Notes: generated from the letters alone by a model not told the origin. A DNA stretch of 64,000 bases from UBA7672 sp965279205 (GCA_965279205.1 OZ257144.1:1736001-1800000), one strand, 5' to 3'. Positions 54,741-64,000 are shown, counted from the stretch's first letter. Program-made: numbers and translations.

Positions 54741-57700
54741 ATGGGCGAGTTCCGGATTGAGCGCAACGGCGTCACGCTGCGCTTCGGCCAACAAGATACA
54801 CCCGCACCCCAAGGTGAAGTGCCTTCCAGCGCACCTCCACGCATCGTCGTCGCCGTTGGCCCGCTCGCCGCCACTCTGCGAGTGAGTTTGCGGCTCCGGT
54901 TGGCTGGCGGCGAACGAATGCTTCCGATGCGGCCCTTCGAGCGCACGCGAGCTGAACAGTTCTTCGAAGCGACGATACAAGACCTTCGACCCGAGCTGCG
55001 GATTCTATACTCGATAGTTGTGGATGCCAGCATCGCTTCCTCCCGCGGCGTGCATCTGGATTCTGCCGAAGCGAGAGATGGGCAGGTGACGGTCGTGCTG
55101 GCAGAAGCAACACCACCGCCTCCACCTCCACTACCGCCACCTCCCGCGCAGAATGGCGCCAGGGTAAAGGGGACGATTGCACTGGAGCACGGATTGCCAG
55201 CGTCGGATGTTGGGGTGCGGCTCTACCAGCGAGGATATGGCGGGACACGGACACTGATCGGCGAGACGCGGACAAAGCCGGACGGGGCGTACGATGTCGC
55301 TAACGGGGCCGGGACCGGTGCAAATGTCGAAGTGTTCGCTGTTGGCGCGGACGGGAGCGAGATTCAACTATCGCAAACGCGATTTGATGCCCAGGCAGAG
55401 GAGTTTCTCGATCTAGTGGCTCCTAGCCGGCTTCAGCCAGTCGCTAGCGAGTTTGCGCGCCTAAAAAAAGAAGTGGCGCCGCATGCCAACAACGAATTCT
55501 CGAATGTGCGCGACGCACTGGAGACCGGCCAGCGTCGCGATTTCAGCTATTTGGCGAACGCCTCTGGGTGGGACGCGGGCGCGATCGCGCTAGCGTCGGA
55601 AGCCCTTGAGACGGAGGCGCGCACTGGCATTCCGGCGGAGGGCGCCTATGCATTGGTGCGCGCGGGATTGCCTACAGACGCCAAGAGGTTGGCCTATGTC
55701 TCAAAACGATCGGTGGCCAACGCTCTGCAGCAGGCGGCCGCCGCCGGTGTAATCGAGGCTGGCGCTGTCGAGACCAGTGCCAAGGCGTTCAACAAGTTTG
55801 CCGGGCAGTACAGGCTAAGCAACGTGATACCGGGAGCGGTTTCGAGCGCCAACGACTTCATCACACGCGCTCGCATATCGGATGCTGACCGGTCAGCCTT
55901 CACGTCGGTCGTAGAAGAGGACATGACCGGTGACGTGTGGGGGAAGGCGAAGGAGGCTGGCGTTTCCGAAGCGGGCGTCAAAGGGTTGCAGCTGCAAGGT
56001 AAGCTTGCCTACCTAACCTTCAACAACGCCGAACTCGTCGCCTATCTCGAGCCCAAGGTCGGCGCGGATGTGCACACTCTGATCGGGCTCGGGTATCACG
56101 ACGCGAAGAAATGGCTGGCGGCGCTCAATGAGCTTGCCGGTGGGGACGAAGCGAAACTCGCCGCAAGCGTCCCGCCGGCCTTTGTCGGGACAACTGATGA
56201 GCGGACGACGGAGTACGCTGACGAAATGGCGCGCCGGGTACGCCAAATCGACCCGCACGCAGTGACGATCGAGCGGGTGGCGACAGGCGAGTTGGCCGGC
56301 ATCACCAATCCAGCGGCGGTCGGAAAGTTTCTGAAGAATGCTGCGGGGCAAGGGTTTCGGCTCGGCAAGACACCCTTTAGTTCGTTCATGAGCGCCAATG
56401 GCGATGCCGTATGGGCAGGCGTCGACGACACGCTGCGAGGCTCCGTGACAGAGCAAGCGCGCAGGATGACCGCGCTGTACTCGGTGAGTCCACATGACGA
56501 GGCCTTGAGTGCGCTGATGCTGGCGGGTTTTTCATCTGCGACCGCGATCGCGCGCTGGGATAAGTCGGTTTTGGCAAAAGAGTTGAGCAGGTATTACGTA
56601 CCTCGCCCCCGGTTCGGCGACGTAAATACCACCGACGAAATTTACTGGCGGGCGCAGCAGCAAGCAGCGACCGTATTTAACGTGTTCGATGGATTGAAGC
56701 GACTGAGGGCGCCGTTCGCCGCGCCCGGCGCAACATCGCGAGACGCCAAGCTCCGCGAGGACCAGATCGTTAGGACGCGCGAGAAGCTGACCGGTCTTTT
56801 CCCCACGATCGAGACGTTGTTCGGGTCGGCAGACTATTGCTCTTGCGACCAGTGCCAGTCCGTATTGAGCCCGGCTGCCTACCTTGTTGATCTGCTGCAC
56901 TTCATTGATCCGACCGACGAAGCTTGGGCATCAGTCAAAGCCGCATACGAGGCGCGCACCGGCGTTCCCTATGCCAAGCTGAAGCCGTTCGACGCGTTGA
57001 ACAGACGTCGGCCCGACATCAAGAGCATCGCACTCACGTGCGAAAATACAAACACGGCGCTGCCTTACATCGACATCGTCAACGAAATTCTCGAACAGCT
57101 GATGATGTCGGATGAAACGCCGCCGGCGATGGAAGCCTATGACGTGGGCGAGACACCCAGCGCGGACCTGGTCGCCGAGCCACAGAATACGCTGTGGAGC
57201 GCGTACGTCGGAACAACAGGAAAGAAAGGCCTCAAAGATCTCGTCTATCCTCCGTCACTTCCGTTCGACCTCCCGCTCGAAACCATACGGGAGTTTCTGA
57301 AACATCTGGATTTGCCGTTGTGGAAGTTGCGAGAGGTCGTGGCTGCACCAAAGGCGCTCGAAGCATCTGCCATCGGCCGAGCTGATGGTTGGTCGGATGC
57401 CTGGATCGAGCGACTCGGGTTGGGACCTGCCGATGTTGCAGCGCTGACGCGGGTGCAAGACTGGCACGAGCTCTTTGGGTACGCTTCCGAGGCCGAGGCG
57501 CTGAAGATTGAAGCCGGAGGGGAGCCCGCAGAGTCTAGCCTGCGCAACGCCAAGACGCTGGCGCGCCGGCTCGCGGTGACATATGAGGACCTGGTGGAGC
57601 TGTTGCGGACACGCTTCATCAACCCCGACATCGAAAATCTGATCGCGCTGAAACGCCTTCAGATCGATCCGAGCAGGATCGATCGCTATTTCGGCGTTGG

Positions 57701-60700
57701 TCCAGTGCTAAAGCCGTCTGAGCGCGCCGAACTGGAAGCGGATGTCAAAGCAAAAGGCATTGAGATAGACGATCTCGAACCGCTGCGTAGCGAGGCAATC
57801 CGCAAGCGCACTCTGGAGCTGCGCTCGCCGAGTGTGGGATGCGACTTCTCCCGCATGTGGCTTGCCTTTGATGCGGACCGCGACGACGCCGACGACGCGA
57901 TGGCCATGACGCTCCGCAAGCTCAACGCCTTCGAGAGGTTGCGCAAGAAGACCGGCTGGGAGCTTCACGACATCGATCGAGCGTTGATGGCGTTGATGCC
58001 AGGCGTCAACGACCTAAGCGTTGCATCGTGGCCGGGCGCCATGAAGACGGCGCTGATCAATCTGGCACATGTGGAAGAGCTGTGGGCCCTCCTGGGCCAG
58101 CGCGTTTCGCGCGAAGAGATACTCACGTTCTGGGCAGACATACCGACTGCGGGCGTGTCATGCCTTTATGATCGGTTGTTCCAGAGCGCTGCTTCACTCG
58201 GCCGGGACGCGACGTTCGATAGAAAGCTCGGCAAGGTAGTCGACGGCGGGGCGGAGACGATCGAGGCTCATGCCGATGCGGTTCGCCAGGCGATGCGCCT
58301 GGAACCGGCAGACATCGGCGCGATCCTCGACGCGGCAGGCACAGCGGACAACCTTCTTTCGACGAAGAACCTTTCGGTTCTCATGCGCCATGCGCAGCTC
58401 GCAGTCGGGCTCGACATGTCAGTCTCTGACATGCTGACCATTCTTTCGCTGTCCGAGCGAAAGCCATTCTCGCCGTTGCACGACAAGCCAATTGAGGACC
58501 TCGCGGAAGATTTCGCCTGGAATGAGACGATCGCGTTCGTAAAAGAGGTCCAGCGGTTGACGGACGCAGGCGTCGACGGGGCGTTTCTCAATCGTATCTG
58601 TCGGCACATTGGTGCGCCTGATGAGCTTGAACCCAAAGCCGACCCAGTACTAATTGCCCTCGATGCCCTCGATGCCCTCGATGCCCTCGATGCCCTCGAT
58701 GCCCTCGATGCCCTTGATCCCGACGTGCCGCCCGACAAGACTCAGCGCCAAGCGCTGATCATCAAAACGCTGGCGGCCCAGCTTTCTGCGCCGGCGCCGT
58801 TGGTGGATCGTCTGGTATCCAGCGTGTTGAAGAGCGCAGCCGGCGCGCCACTAGTTGAGGCGGGATTTGCGAAGGAGACGGTGGGTACGTCTGTGCGAAA
58901 ACTTCGGAAGGCGCTGGATGTTGTGCAGGCGCTTGGCATCGGCGATAAGGAGCTTGAGTACGCCGTATCGCTTGATGGTGCGGCGGATCTCAATGCGCTA
59001 CCGCTTGCGGCGAGCGTGACCGATGCCGATGCGCGCAAGGTGCGAAAAGGCTTGGCGATCTGGCTGGACTACGTAGCGGCGCGCAATCAGCTCGGGCCGG
59101 CCGAACGTGTCGCAGCAGTGATCAGCGCCGCTTCGCAGCCAGTCGATGCGACTAATACGCGTGATATGCGACAGGCCGAGCTCATCGACACGTTGCGAGT
59201 GCTGACGGGCGTGAAGGTGAACATCCTTCTTCCGTTCCTGGAAGCGATCGGCGCCGTTTCTCCGGGCGGCGCGGTGTTCAGGATTTCCCAGTTGGCCGAC
59301 GCCGTCGGTCTCGCCAATGTTGTCAATGCTCTCAAATGCATGTCGCGCATTAGGCTGAGTCCGGTGGATATCGTGCAGCTTGCCAGTATGGAGATTGATC
59401 AGAGCGCTGCGCAGAAGATGCGTGCTTCCTTAAAGAGCCGCTACGCGCGATCAGCGTGGCGTCGATTGGCGAAGCAGATCTTCGACGTGTTGCGTCAGAA
59501 GCAGCGCGACGCGTTAGTGGCGCATCTCATCAATGTCCGGAACGGTGACGATTACGTCTACGGCGGCACGGCGGAGAAGCTGTTCGAATATCTCCTGGTC
59601 GACCCCGGAATGCAGAGTGTCGTTCTGGCGTCCCGCATTCAGCTGGCCATAGCGTCGGTGCAGTTGTTCATCCATCGTTGCCTCAGAAACGAGGAGCACG
59701 AAGTCGGGTCCGAGATCATCGACAAAGCGCGATGGGAGTGGATGCAGCGCTATCGCGTGTGGGAGGTGAACCGGAAGTTCTTTATCTGGCCCGAAAACTG
59801 GCTGGATCCGGAGTTTCGGGATGACAAGACACACTTGTTCCGCGCGCTTGAGGGCAAGTTGCTTCAGGGTGATGTCGATGAGGACCTCGTTCGAGGAGCG
59901 ATGCACGAGTATCTGCGCGGACTAGAGGAAATTGGCCGCCTTGAAATCCTGACAATGTACTTCGAGCCAGGCGCGAGTGCGGACGGCTCAGCGGTTCACA
60001 TCGTCGGCCGTATGCAGAGCGCGCCACACAAGTATTTTTATCGCCAGATGTCACATGGGATGTGGACTCCGTGGGAGCCGATCGACATCGGCATTGAAGG
60101 CCGACACTTGGTGCTCACAAAATGGCGCAGCCGGTTGCACCTCTTCTGGGTGAGTTTTCTGGAAGACACTCAGAAGAACCCAAACATGCCTGCCCAGTTC
60201 ACGCCGGCGTCGGACAGCGTGCAGAGGAATGTTGTTGAGGGTAAAACGAAGGTCAAACTGCAGTTGCACTGGGCAGAAGAGGTCGCCGGGGCGTGGACCA
60301 ATCGCGCCTCGACGCCTGGATTTATGGACACCGCGTTTGTCGACCAGAAGGCCACGAGTGACGAAGAGAAGGCGGCGTTCTTCGTGCGCGCCGTGATAAT
60401 CGAACATGGTTTCGGCGTTGGGGACGACGATGTCGAGATCCATGTGACGAGAGGCGATCTTGGTCACAAATTTGGGTTCTTCAGCAAGCTCGCACCGCCA
60501 CTTTCGACCGTGTCGACTGTGGCGCCAACCAAGCCACCGTTCGCGGTGAAAGACAGCGGCGTCGCTACGAAGTGGAAAGGGAGTGGTGCGCTGCAGGTGA
60601 GTTTCACTTCGAAGGTTACCCAGAACTCCGAGGCGGGCCCCATTCGGGACAGCGGTGACCACAAAATTCTCAGCGGCGGGAGCGAGTTTGCCCTGTTATT

Positions 60701-62294
60701 CCCGGGCAACGAGCAGTTGCCGATGCCGGCGCGGACACCGCCGACAGGTGTGGGACGGCTGACCGGTTTTGTCTTCGGCCCACAGGCGACAAAGCATGTT
60801 GCCTATCGCTCAAGCGATGGAGCGATCCATGATTTGTTCGGGACGAAGAATGGTTGGTTTCACCAGACGCCGAGTGACGACGCGCAGTCTGCGGATCCGT
60901 CGGGGGAGTCGCAACCTGCCGAGGGAGACCCAAGTGGATACTCGCTGGACACGCGCGGGCTGCTGGCGTTGGCCTATGCGGGCAAGACCAAGATTCATGA
61001 ACTGATTTGGTCGCAACTCGATTCCGATCTTGCCGATCCAACAGCTATGGCGACGGGCTGGAGATGCGAGACGCTCTATAGCGCGCCAAACGAGGCCGAA
61101 CGGCCCGTAGGTCGCGTTCTGGGTGGAATGTTCACTCCCAATCGCGGCGTAGTATTCCGCACTCGCGACGGGCTCATTCGCGCGGTGGCGGAGGCCAACG
61201 ATGGCACGTGGACTGTGTCCGATCTGAATGCCGGACAGCCGAAAGCTGCGAGTGATCCGTGCGGCGCGGTGATAGCGAAAACCGAGCTGAGCGCGTCCGT
61301 CGTAACGAGCCGGCATATCGTCTACCAGGGCATCGACGGTCATATTCACGAACTCCGCTCGGATGGTGGGGCGGCGAACTGGACTCATACGGACATCAGC
61401 CAGGCCGTGCCGGCGGCGGCTGCGCCTGCTCCAGCCGGGATGCCCGGAGCATACGCATTCCTTGGTCAGAACACGATGCACGTCATCTATCGCGGCACGG
61501 ACAACAAGATTCATGAGTTGTGGGGGACGCCCGGGACTTGGGCCTACAATGCGACGGGTGCACCGTTCAGCGAAGCTAAAGGCGATCCCGCAGGCTACGT
61601 CACCGAAAGCTATAATACGCAGCACATCGTCTATCGCGGGAAGAATGACGAGGTGGTGGAGCTATGGTCGGATGGCGTCTGGCGCGAGAACATTCTGAGC
61701 CAGACTACGGCAAGCGCTGCTCTGACCGGAGGCGACATAACAGGCTATTCGTTCGAGATCGAGCGCACCCAGCACGTCGTCTACTTCTCCGCAGACGGGA
61801 AGCCGCGCGAGCTAGGATGGAGTTCGCGCGGATGGCGTGCAGATGATTACGAACTCCAAAATCCATTCCCGGACGATCTTGGCCCGCTGGCTGCACCATT
61901 CTTCTACGAGGCCCTGGGACGAGACCACACCTTTTTCGTCGAGCCATATGTGGTCGAAACCAAAGTTCATGAATGGAAAAGCTGGATCGCCACGACCAAG
62001 GAGTATGTTCCTGACTACGTCAACAGATTCGAATTCATCCCGCTGGTTCCCAAGCCCACTTATGTCGCGCCAAACGACATCGGCATCTACAAGAGCCGGC
62101 CCAAGACCAAGTTGCGCGACGATGCGACCGTCATGCGCACGTCGAAGGGAGTCATCAATACCTCCGCCGAAGCGCCTGGACTCCGACAGCGGGTCGGGGC
62201 CGATGCGTCGAGCCCGGCTCGGGTCCTCGATGTGAGGCGTGGCGTGACCACGCTGAACGTCGTCGCTCGCAACAATCTGATCAGGGGCGGGTGA
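54741..62294 (+). CDS. Tc toxin subunit A, N-terminal part (TcA1, YenA1/TcaA-like), with lectin-like propeller
   Basis: A 2517-aa protein, the N-terminal two-thirds of a Tc toxin A subunit, which forms a pentameric translocation channel. Signature motifs: LFGSADYCSCDQC then SPAAYLVDLL (about 690-718), the VRP1-like TcA region; WMQRYRVWEVNRKFFIWPEN then WLDPEFRDDK (about 1665-1700), the neuraminidase-like region; and DHTFFVEP (about 2395). The N-terminus adds an unknown domain (1-120), a Pro linker (123-134) and a carboxypeptidase-regulatory-like beta-sandwich (137-225). Seven lectin-like repeats lie at about 2010-2370. Its stop overlaps the next gene (TGATG), so the toxin subunit is made as two chains. 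Confidence 0.9.
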   Translation: MGEFRIERNGVTLRFGQQDTPAPQGEVPSSAPPRIVVAVGPLAATLRVSLRLRLAGGERMLPMRPFERTRAEQFFEATIQDLRPELRILYSIVVDASIASSRGVHLDSAEARDGQVTVVLAEATPPPPPPLPPPPAQNGARVKGTIALEHGLPASDVGVRLYQRGYGGTRTLIGETRTKPDGAYDVANGAGTGANVEVFAVGADGSEIQLSQTRFDAQAEEFLDLVAPSRLQPVASEFARLKKEVAPHANNEFSNVRDALETGQRRDFSYLANASGWDAGAIALASEALETEARTGIPAEGAYALVRAGLPTDAKRLAYVSKRSVANALQQAAAAGVIEAGAVETSAKAFNKFAGQYRLSNVIPGAVSSANDFITRARISDADRSAFTSVVEEDMTGDVWGKAKEAGVSEAGVKGLQLQGKLAYLTFNNAELVAYLEPKVGADVHTLIGLGYHDAKKWLAALNELAGGDEAKLAASVPPAFVGTTDERTTEYADEMARRVRQIDPHAVTIERVATGELAGITNPAAVGKFLKNAAGQGFRLGKTPFSSFMSANGDAVWAGVDDTLRGSVTEQARRMTALYSVSPHDEALSALMLAGFSSATAIARWDKSVLAKELSRYYVPRPRFGDVNTTDEIYWRAQQQAATVFNVFDGLKRLRAPFAAPGATSRDAKLREDQIVRTREKLTGLFPTIETLFGSADYCSCDQCQSVLSPAAYLVDLLHFIDPTDEAWASVKAAYEARTGVPYAKLKPFDALNRRRPDIKSIALTCENTNTALPYIDIVNEILEQLMMSDETPPAMEAYDVGETPSADLVAEPQNTLWSAYVGTTGKKGLKDLVYPPSLPFDLPLETIREFLKHLDLPLWKLREVVAAPKALEASAIGRADGWSDAWIERLGLGPADVAALTRVQDWHELFGYASEAEALKIEAGGEPAESSLRNAKTLARRLAVTYEDLVELLRTRFINPDIENLIALKRLQIDPSRIDRYFGVGPVLKPSERAELEADVKAKGIEIDDLEPLRSEAIRKRTLELRSPSVGCDFSRMWLAFDADRDDADDAMAMTLRKLNAFERLRKKTGWELHDIDRALMALMPGVNDLSVASWPGAMKTALINLAHVEELWALLGQRVSREEILTFWADIPTAGVSCLYDRLFQSAASLGRDATFDRKLGKVVDGGAETIEAHADAVRQAMRLEPADIGAILDAAGTADNLLSTKNLSVLMRHAQLAVGLDMSVSDMLTILSLSERKPFSPLHDKPIEDLAEDFAWNETIAFVKEVQRLTDAGVDGAFLNRICRHIGAPDELEPKADPVLIALDALDALDALDALDALDALDPDVPPDKTQRQALIIKTLAAQLSAPAPLVDRLVSSVLKSAAGAPLVEAGFAKETVGTSVRKLRKALDVVQALGIGDKELEYAVSLDGAADLNALPLAASVTDADARKVRKGLAIWLDYVAARNQLGPAERVAAVISAASQPVDATNTRDMRQAELIDTLRVLTGVKVNILLPFLEAIGAVSPGGAVFRISQLADAVGLANVVNALKCMSRIRLSPVDIVQLASMEIDQSAAQKMRASLKSRYARSAWRRLAKQIFDVLRQKQRDALVAHLINVRNGDDYVYGGTAEKLFEYLLVDPGMQSVVLASRIQLAIASVQLFIHRCLRNEEHEVGSEIIDKARWEWMQRYRVWEVNRKFFIWPENWLDPEFRDDKTHLFRALEGKLLQGDVDEDLVRGAMHEYLRGLEEIGRLEILTMYFEPGASADGSAVHIVGRMQSAPHKYFYRQMSHGMWTPWEPIDIGIEGRHLVLTKWRSRLHLFWVSFLEDTQKNPNMPAQFTPASDSVQRNVVEGKTKVKLQLHWAEEVAGAWTNRASTPGFMDTAFVDQKATSDEEKAAFFVRAVIIEHGFGVGDDDVEIHVTRGDLGHKFGFFSKLAPPLSTVSTVAPTKPPFAVKDSGVATKWKGSGALQVSFTSKVTQNSEAGPIRDSGDHKILSGGSEFALLFPGNEQLPMPARTPPTGVGRLTGFVFGPQATKHVAYRSSDGAIHDLFGTKNGWFHQTPSDDAQSADPSGESQPAEGDPSGYSLDTRGLLALAYAGKTKIHELIWSQLDSDLADPTAMATGWRCETLYSAPNEAERPVGRVLGGMFTPNRGVVFRTRDGLIRAVAEANDGTWTVSDLNAGQPKAASDPCGAVIAKTELSASVVTSRHIVYQGIDGHIHELRSDGGAANWTHTDISQAVPAAAAPAPAGMPGAYAFLGQNTMHVIYRGTDNKIHELWGTPGTWAYNATGAPFSEAKGDPAGYVTESYNTQHIVYRGKNDEVVELWSDGVWRENILSQTTASAALTGGDITGYSFEIERTQHVVYFSADGKPRELGWSSRGWRADDYELQNPFPDDLGPLAAPFFYEALGRDHTFFVEPYVVETKVHEWKSWIATTKEYVPDYVNRFEFIPLVPKPTYVAPNDIGIYKSRPKTKLRDDATVMRTSKGVINTSAEAPGLRQRVGADASSPARVLDVRRGVTTLNVVARNNLIRGG
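58656..58718 (+). repeat. Tandem 9-bp repeat encoding Ala-Leu-Asp inside TcA1
   Basis: Six perfect copies of GCCCTCGAT (58656-58709) and one variant (GCCCTTGAT, 58710-58718) run in frame. They encode seven Ala-Leu-Asp triplets at about residues 1306-1326. A gain or loss of one unit keeps the reading frame. Confidence 0.95.
60768..61830 (+). other. Seven lectin-like repeats in TcA1 (probable beta-propeller)
   Basis: Seven units spaced by 48-61 residues share a core of H-hydrophobic-hydrophobic-Y, a turn with D-G, then I-H-E-L: KHVAYRSSDGAIHDLF (from about 2018), LALAYAGKTKIHELIW, GVVFRTRDGLIRAVA, RHIVYQGIDGHIHELR, MHVIYRGTDNKIHELWG, QHIVYRGKNDEVVELW and QHVVYFSADGKPRELG. This resembles the seven-bladed fucose-binding PLL-type lectins of Photorhabdus. 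The fold is inferred by eye. Confidence 0.7.
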
Positions 62295-64000
62295 TGAACA
62301 AGGTGCGATATTTTCATGGCGCGATCGACACCTACCACGCGGCTATTGGGCGGTGGAAAGTTACGAAGCGAGAAGTGAAGCAGGCGCATATCGTCGAAAG
62401 TGCGCGCCACATTCTCTATCGCTTTTCGGGGCACACGCACCCTTACGTACAGCAGCTGGTACAAGAACTGGTCGTCAAAGACATCGCCGGTTTGCAGCGG
62501 CTCGACACTGATGTTGATTTACGTCGAACGTATTTTGCGACCGAATATGCGCCCACGAAAATCGTTGATGAGATCGACCCGGCGCAAACAAACTCTTCGG
62601 CCGTGGCGGTCGCTGCGATTAAGCGGACGGGTTCTACTCTGCCGGAGGACGGACTGCCAGTCGACGACTTGGACTTCGACTATCAGGCTGGCGCTTACGC
62701 GGTATACAACTGGGAAATCTTCTACCACGCGCCCTATCTGATCGCCCTGCATCTGAGTAAGAACGGACGTTTCGCGGAAGCGCAGCGCTGGTTCCACTAC
62801 ATCTTTGATCCGACCGATAATTCGGACCCAGCGTTGGGGCCGATGCGGTTCTGGAAGGTAAAGCCGTTCAGGATCGACGAAGTCGAACACATCGAGCAGG
62901 TACTGTTCAATCTCGCGATCGGAGACGACCCAGTCGCGCGCGATTCAACAGTGCGGGCGATCGGTGCTTGGCGCGACAATCCTTTCCGACCGCATCTCGT
63001 CGCCCGAACGAGGCCAACCGCCTACATGTACGCTACGGCGATGGCGTATCTCGACAATCTAATCGCTTGGGGTGACGCTCTGTTCCAGCAGGACACGCGC
63101 GAGAGTATTAATGAAGCGATGCAGTTCTACGTTCTCGCTGCAAACATCCTCGGCCCACGTCCCCAAGCCATTCCGCCTCGTGGAAGTATCAAGAAGCAAA
63201 CTTATGCCAGCTTGAAGAATAACCTGGACGAGTTCGGGAACGCGGCCACCAAGTTGGAGCCAGAGATCGGCTTCGATCTCTTCCCTCCACCGCAGGTTGA
63301 AGTTGTAAAACCAGAGCATGCAGTGATTGAGAGCGTCGGACGTAGTCTGTATTTCTGCGCGCCTCGCAATGAGAAACTGCTCGGCTACTGGGATACGATC
63401 GGGGATCGACTCTACAAGATTCGCAATAGCCTCAACCTCCAGGGTGCGTTCCGCCAACTGCCGCTATTTCCTCCGCCAATCGATCCAGCAATGTTCGCGC
63501 GGGCCGTCGCGGCGGGCGTCGACATAGGCGCGATCATAGATGGCACAGCTGGGGCATTGGCACCGGTTCGCTTCCAGGTGCTTCTCCAGAAGGCTTTGGA
63601 GATGGCGCAGGAAGTGAAATCTCTTGGCGGTCAAATTCTGGCGGCGACCGAAAAGAAGGACGGGGAAGCATTGAGCGTCCTGCGTTCCCGGCACGAAGTT
63701 GCGATGATGGAACTCGCAGATCACATCAAATACGCGCAATGGCGTGAGAGTGTAAAAAACAAGGAAGGTGTTATGGCCAACCTTGAGAACGCGTTCCAGC
63801 GTTTCCGTCACTATGATCGGTTACTGGGAACCGATGAAGCAAGGATTGAGAGACCGGAGTATTCCGACTTCGATCGTGCGCAGTTCGAGACCCGGTTCAT
63901 TGCTGCGGGAGAACCGTCAGTCGAGGCTGCCGATCCTGTCGTCCAGATTGGCAGCAGTTTCCGAGATGGTGGTCATAAGATTTCTGACGAAGAGGCAACG
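62294..64000 (+). CDS. Tc toxin subunit A, C-terminal part (TcA2, YenA2/TcaB-like), runs off window
   Basis: 569 codons are visible from ATG 62294, which overlaps the TGA of TcA1 by one base. The sequence carries the conserved C-terminal TcA regions: AVYNWEIFYHAP, QRWFHYIFDPTDNSDP, MRFWKVKPFR, then AYMYATAMAYLDNLIAWGD, QDTRESINEA, YVLAANILGPRPQAIPPRG and RNEKLLGYWDT. These belong to the pore-forming and TcB-binding part. The end of the gene, and any TcB/TcC genes, lie beyond the window. Confidence 0.9.
   Translation, partial: MNKVRYFHGAIDTYHAAIGRWKVTKREVKQAHIVESARHILYRFSGHTHPYVQQLVQELVVKDIAGLQRLDTDVDLRRTYFATEYAPTKIVDEIDPAQTNSSAVAVAAIKRTGSTLPEDGLPVDDLDFDYQAGAYAVYNWEIFYHAPYLIALHLSKNGRFAEAQRWFHYIFDPTDNSDPALGPMRFWKVKPFRIDEVEHIEQVLFNLAIGDDPVARDSTVRAIGAWRDNPFRPHLVARTRPTAYMYATAMAYLDNLIAWGDALFQQDTRESINEAMQFYVLAANILGPRPQAIPPRGSIKKQTYASLKNNLDEFGNAATKLEPEIGFDLFPPPQVEVVKPEHAVIESVGRSLYFCAPRNEKLLGYWDTIGDRLYKIRNSLNLQGAFRQLPLFPPPIDPAMFARAVAAGVDIGAIIDGTAGALAPVRFQVLLQKALEMAQEVKSLGGQILAATEKKDGEALSVLRSRHEVAMMELADHIKYAQWRESVKNKEGVMANLENAFQRFRHYDRLLGTDEARIERPEYSDFDRAQFETRFIAAGEPSVEAADPVVQIGSSFRDGGHKISDEEAT

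Larger units (their letters stand above)
46930..64000. mobile_element. Probable genomic island at tRNA-Tyr (right end outside window)
   Basis: Downstream of tRNA-Tyr the gene content changes to a serine recombinase remnant, phage packaging genes, unknown proteins and a Tc toxin. Base composition looks less GC-rich than in the core. No 3'-end repeat of the tRNA and no attR are visible within the window, so the boundary is inferred from gene content and the left end alone. Confidence 0.5.

Noticed and set aside
54365..55033. A 222-codon minus-strand frame overlapping the start of the toxin gene
   Set aside because: It overlaps the well-supported toxin start and its sequence is low-quality (Arg/Ser-rich).
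58656..58718. Considered as a CRISPR array or IS repeat
   Set aside because: The unit is 9 bp with no spacers, and it is in frame with the toxin coding sequence.
62280..62310. Considered as a frameshift or sequencing error that split TcA
   Set aside because: The stop and start overlap cleanly as TGATG, the second ORF has a good start and both halves match a known split arrangement. It cannot be excluded without resequencing.

Overview
The window looks like the chromosome of an alphaproteobacterium, most likely Caulobacterales/Hyphomonadaceae. It is GC-rich and carries DUF2842 and DUF2336 proteins, a CtrA-like TTAACC motif, a CtaA-type heme A synthase and an arrangement of ordinary alphaproteobacterial housekeeping genes. 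This placement is inferred from gene content; there is no rRNA in the window to confirm it.

Positions 1-46930 are compact core chromosome with short spacers, many 4-base overlaps and few mobile traces. In order they hold: a PQQ-dependent quinohemoprotein dehydrogenase; MOSC, LOG-family and Atm1-type ABC transporter genes; a glutathione/redox block (YghU-like transferase, PlsC-type acyltransferase, two glutathione peroxidases); an outer-membrane protein; heme A synthase; a Tat-exported M28 peptidase; the rplM-rpsI operon; argC; a group of signalling-type genes (DUF2336, HIRAN-like, lytic transglycosylase, degenerate EAL, Hpt); NAD kinase; glucose-6-phosphate isomerase; a patatin-like lipoprotein; the alpha-2-macroglobulin/pbpC envelope operon; tRNA-Thr; secreted proteins of unknown function; metG; a GST; an M20 amidohydrolase; and rlmB.

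At tRNA-Tyr (46844-46929) the character changes. Immediately downstream are an N-terminally truncated large serine recombinase, then a phage-type packaging module on the minus strand (ParB-methyltransferase fusion, DUF5681 protein, terminase large subunit) with no portal, capsid or tail genes. Unknown proteins follow, and base composition looks less GC-rich than the core. This reads as a genomic island entering at tRNA-Tyr, with its right end beyond the window.

The most striking content is at 54741-64000: an insecticidal-type Tc toxin A subunit split into two translationally coupled genes (stop/start TGATG at 62294), as in the YenA1/YenA2 and TcaA/TcaB arrangements. The first protein (2517 aa) carries a carboxypeptidase-regulatory-like N-terminal domain, the VRP1-like TcA signature, a 9-bp tandem repeat encoding Ala-Leu-Asp, and, near its C-terminus, seven lectin-like repeats that look like a complete beta-propeller. 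The second protein runs off the window. No TcB or TcC gene is visible; if present they lie to the right.
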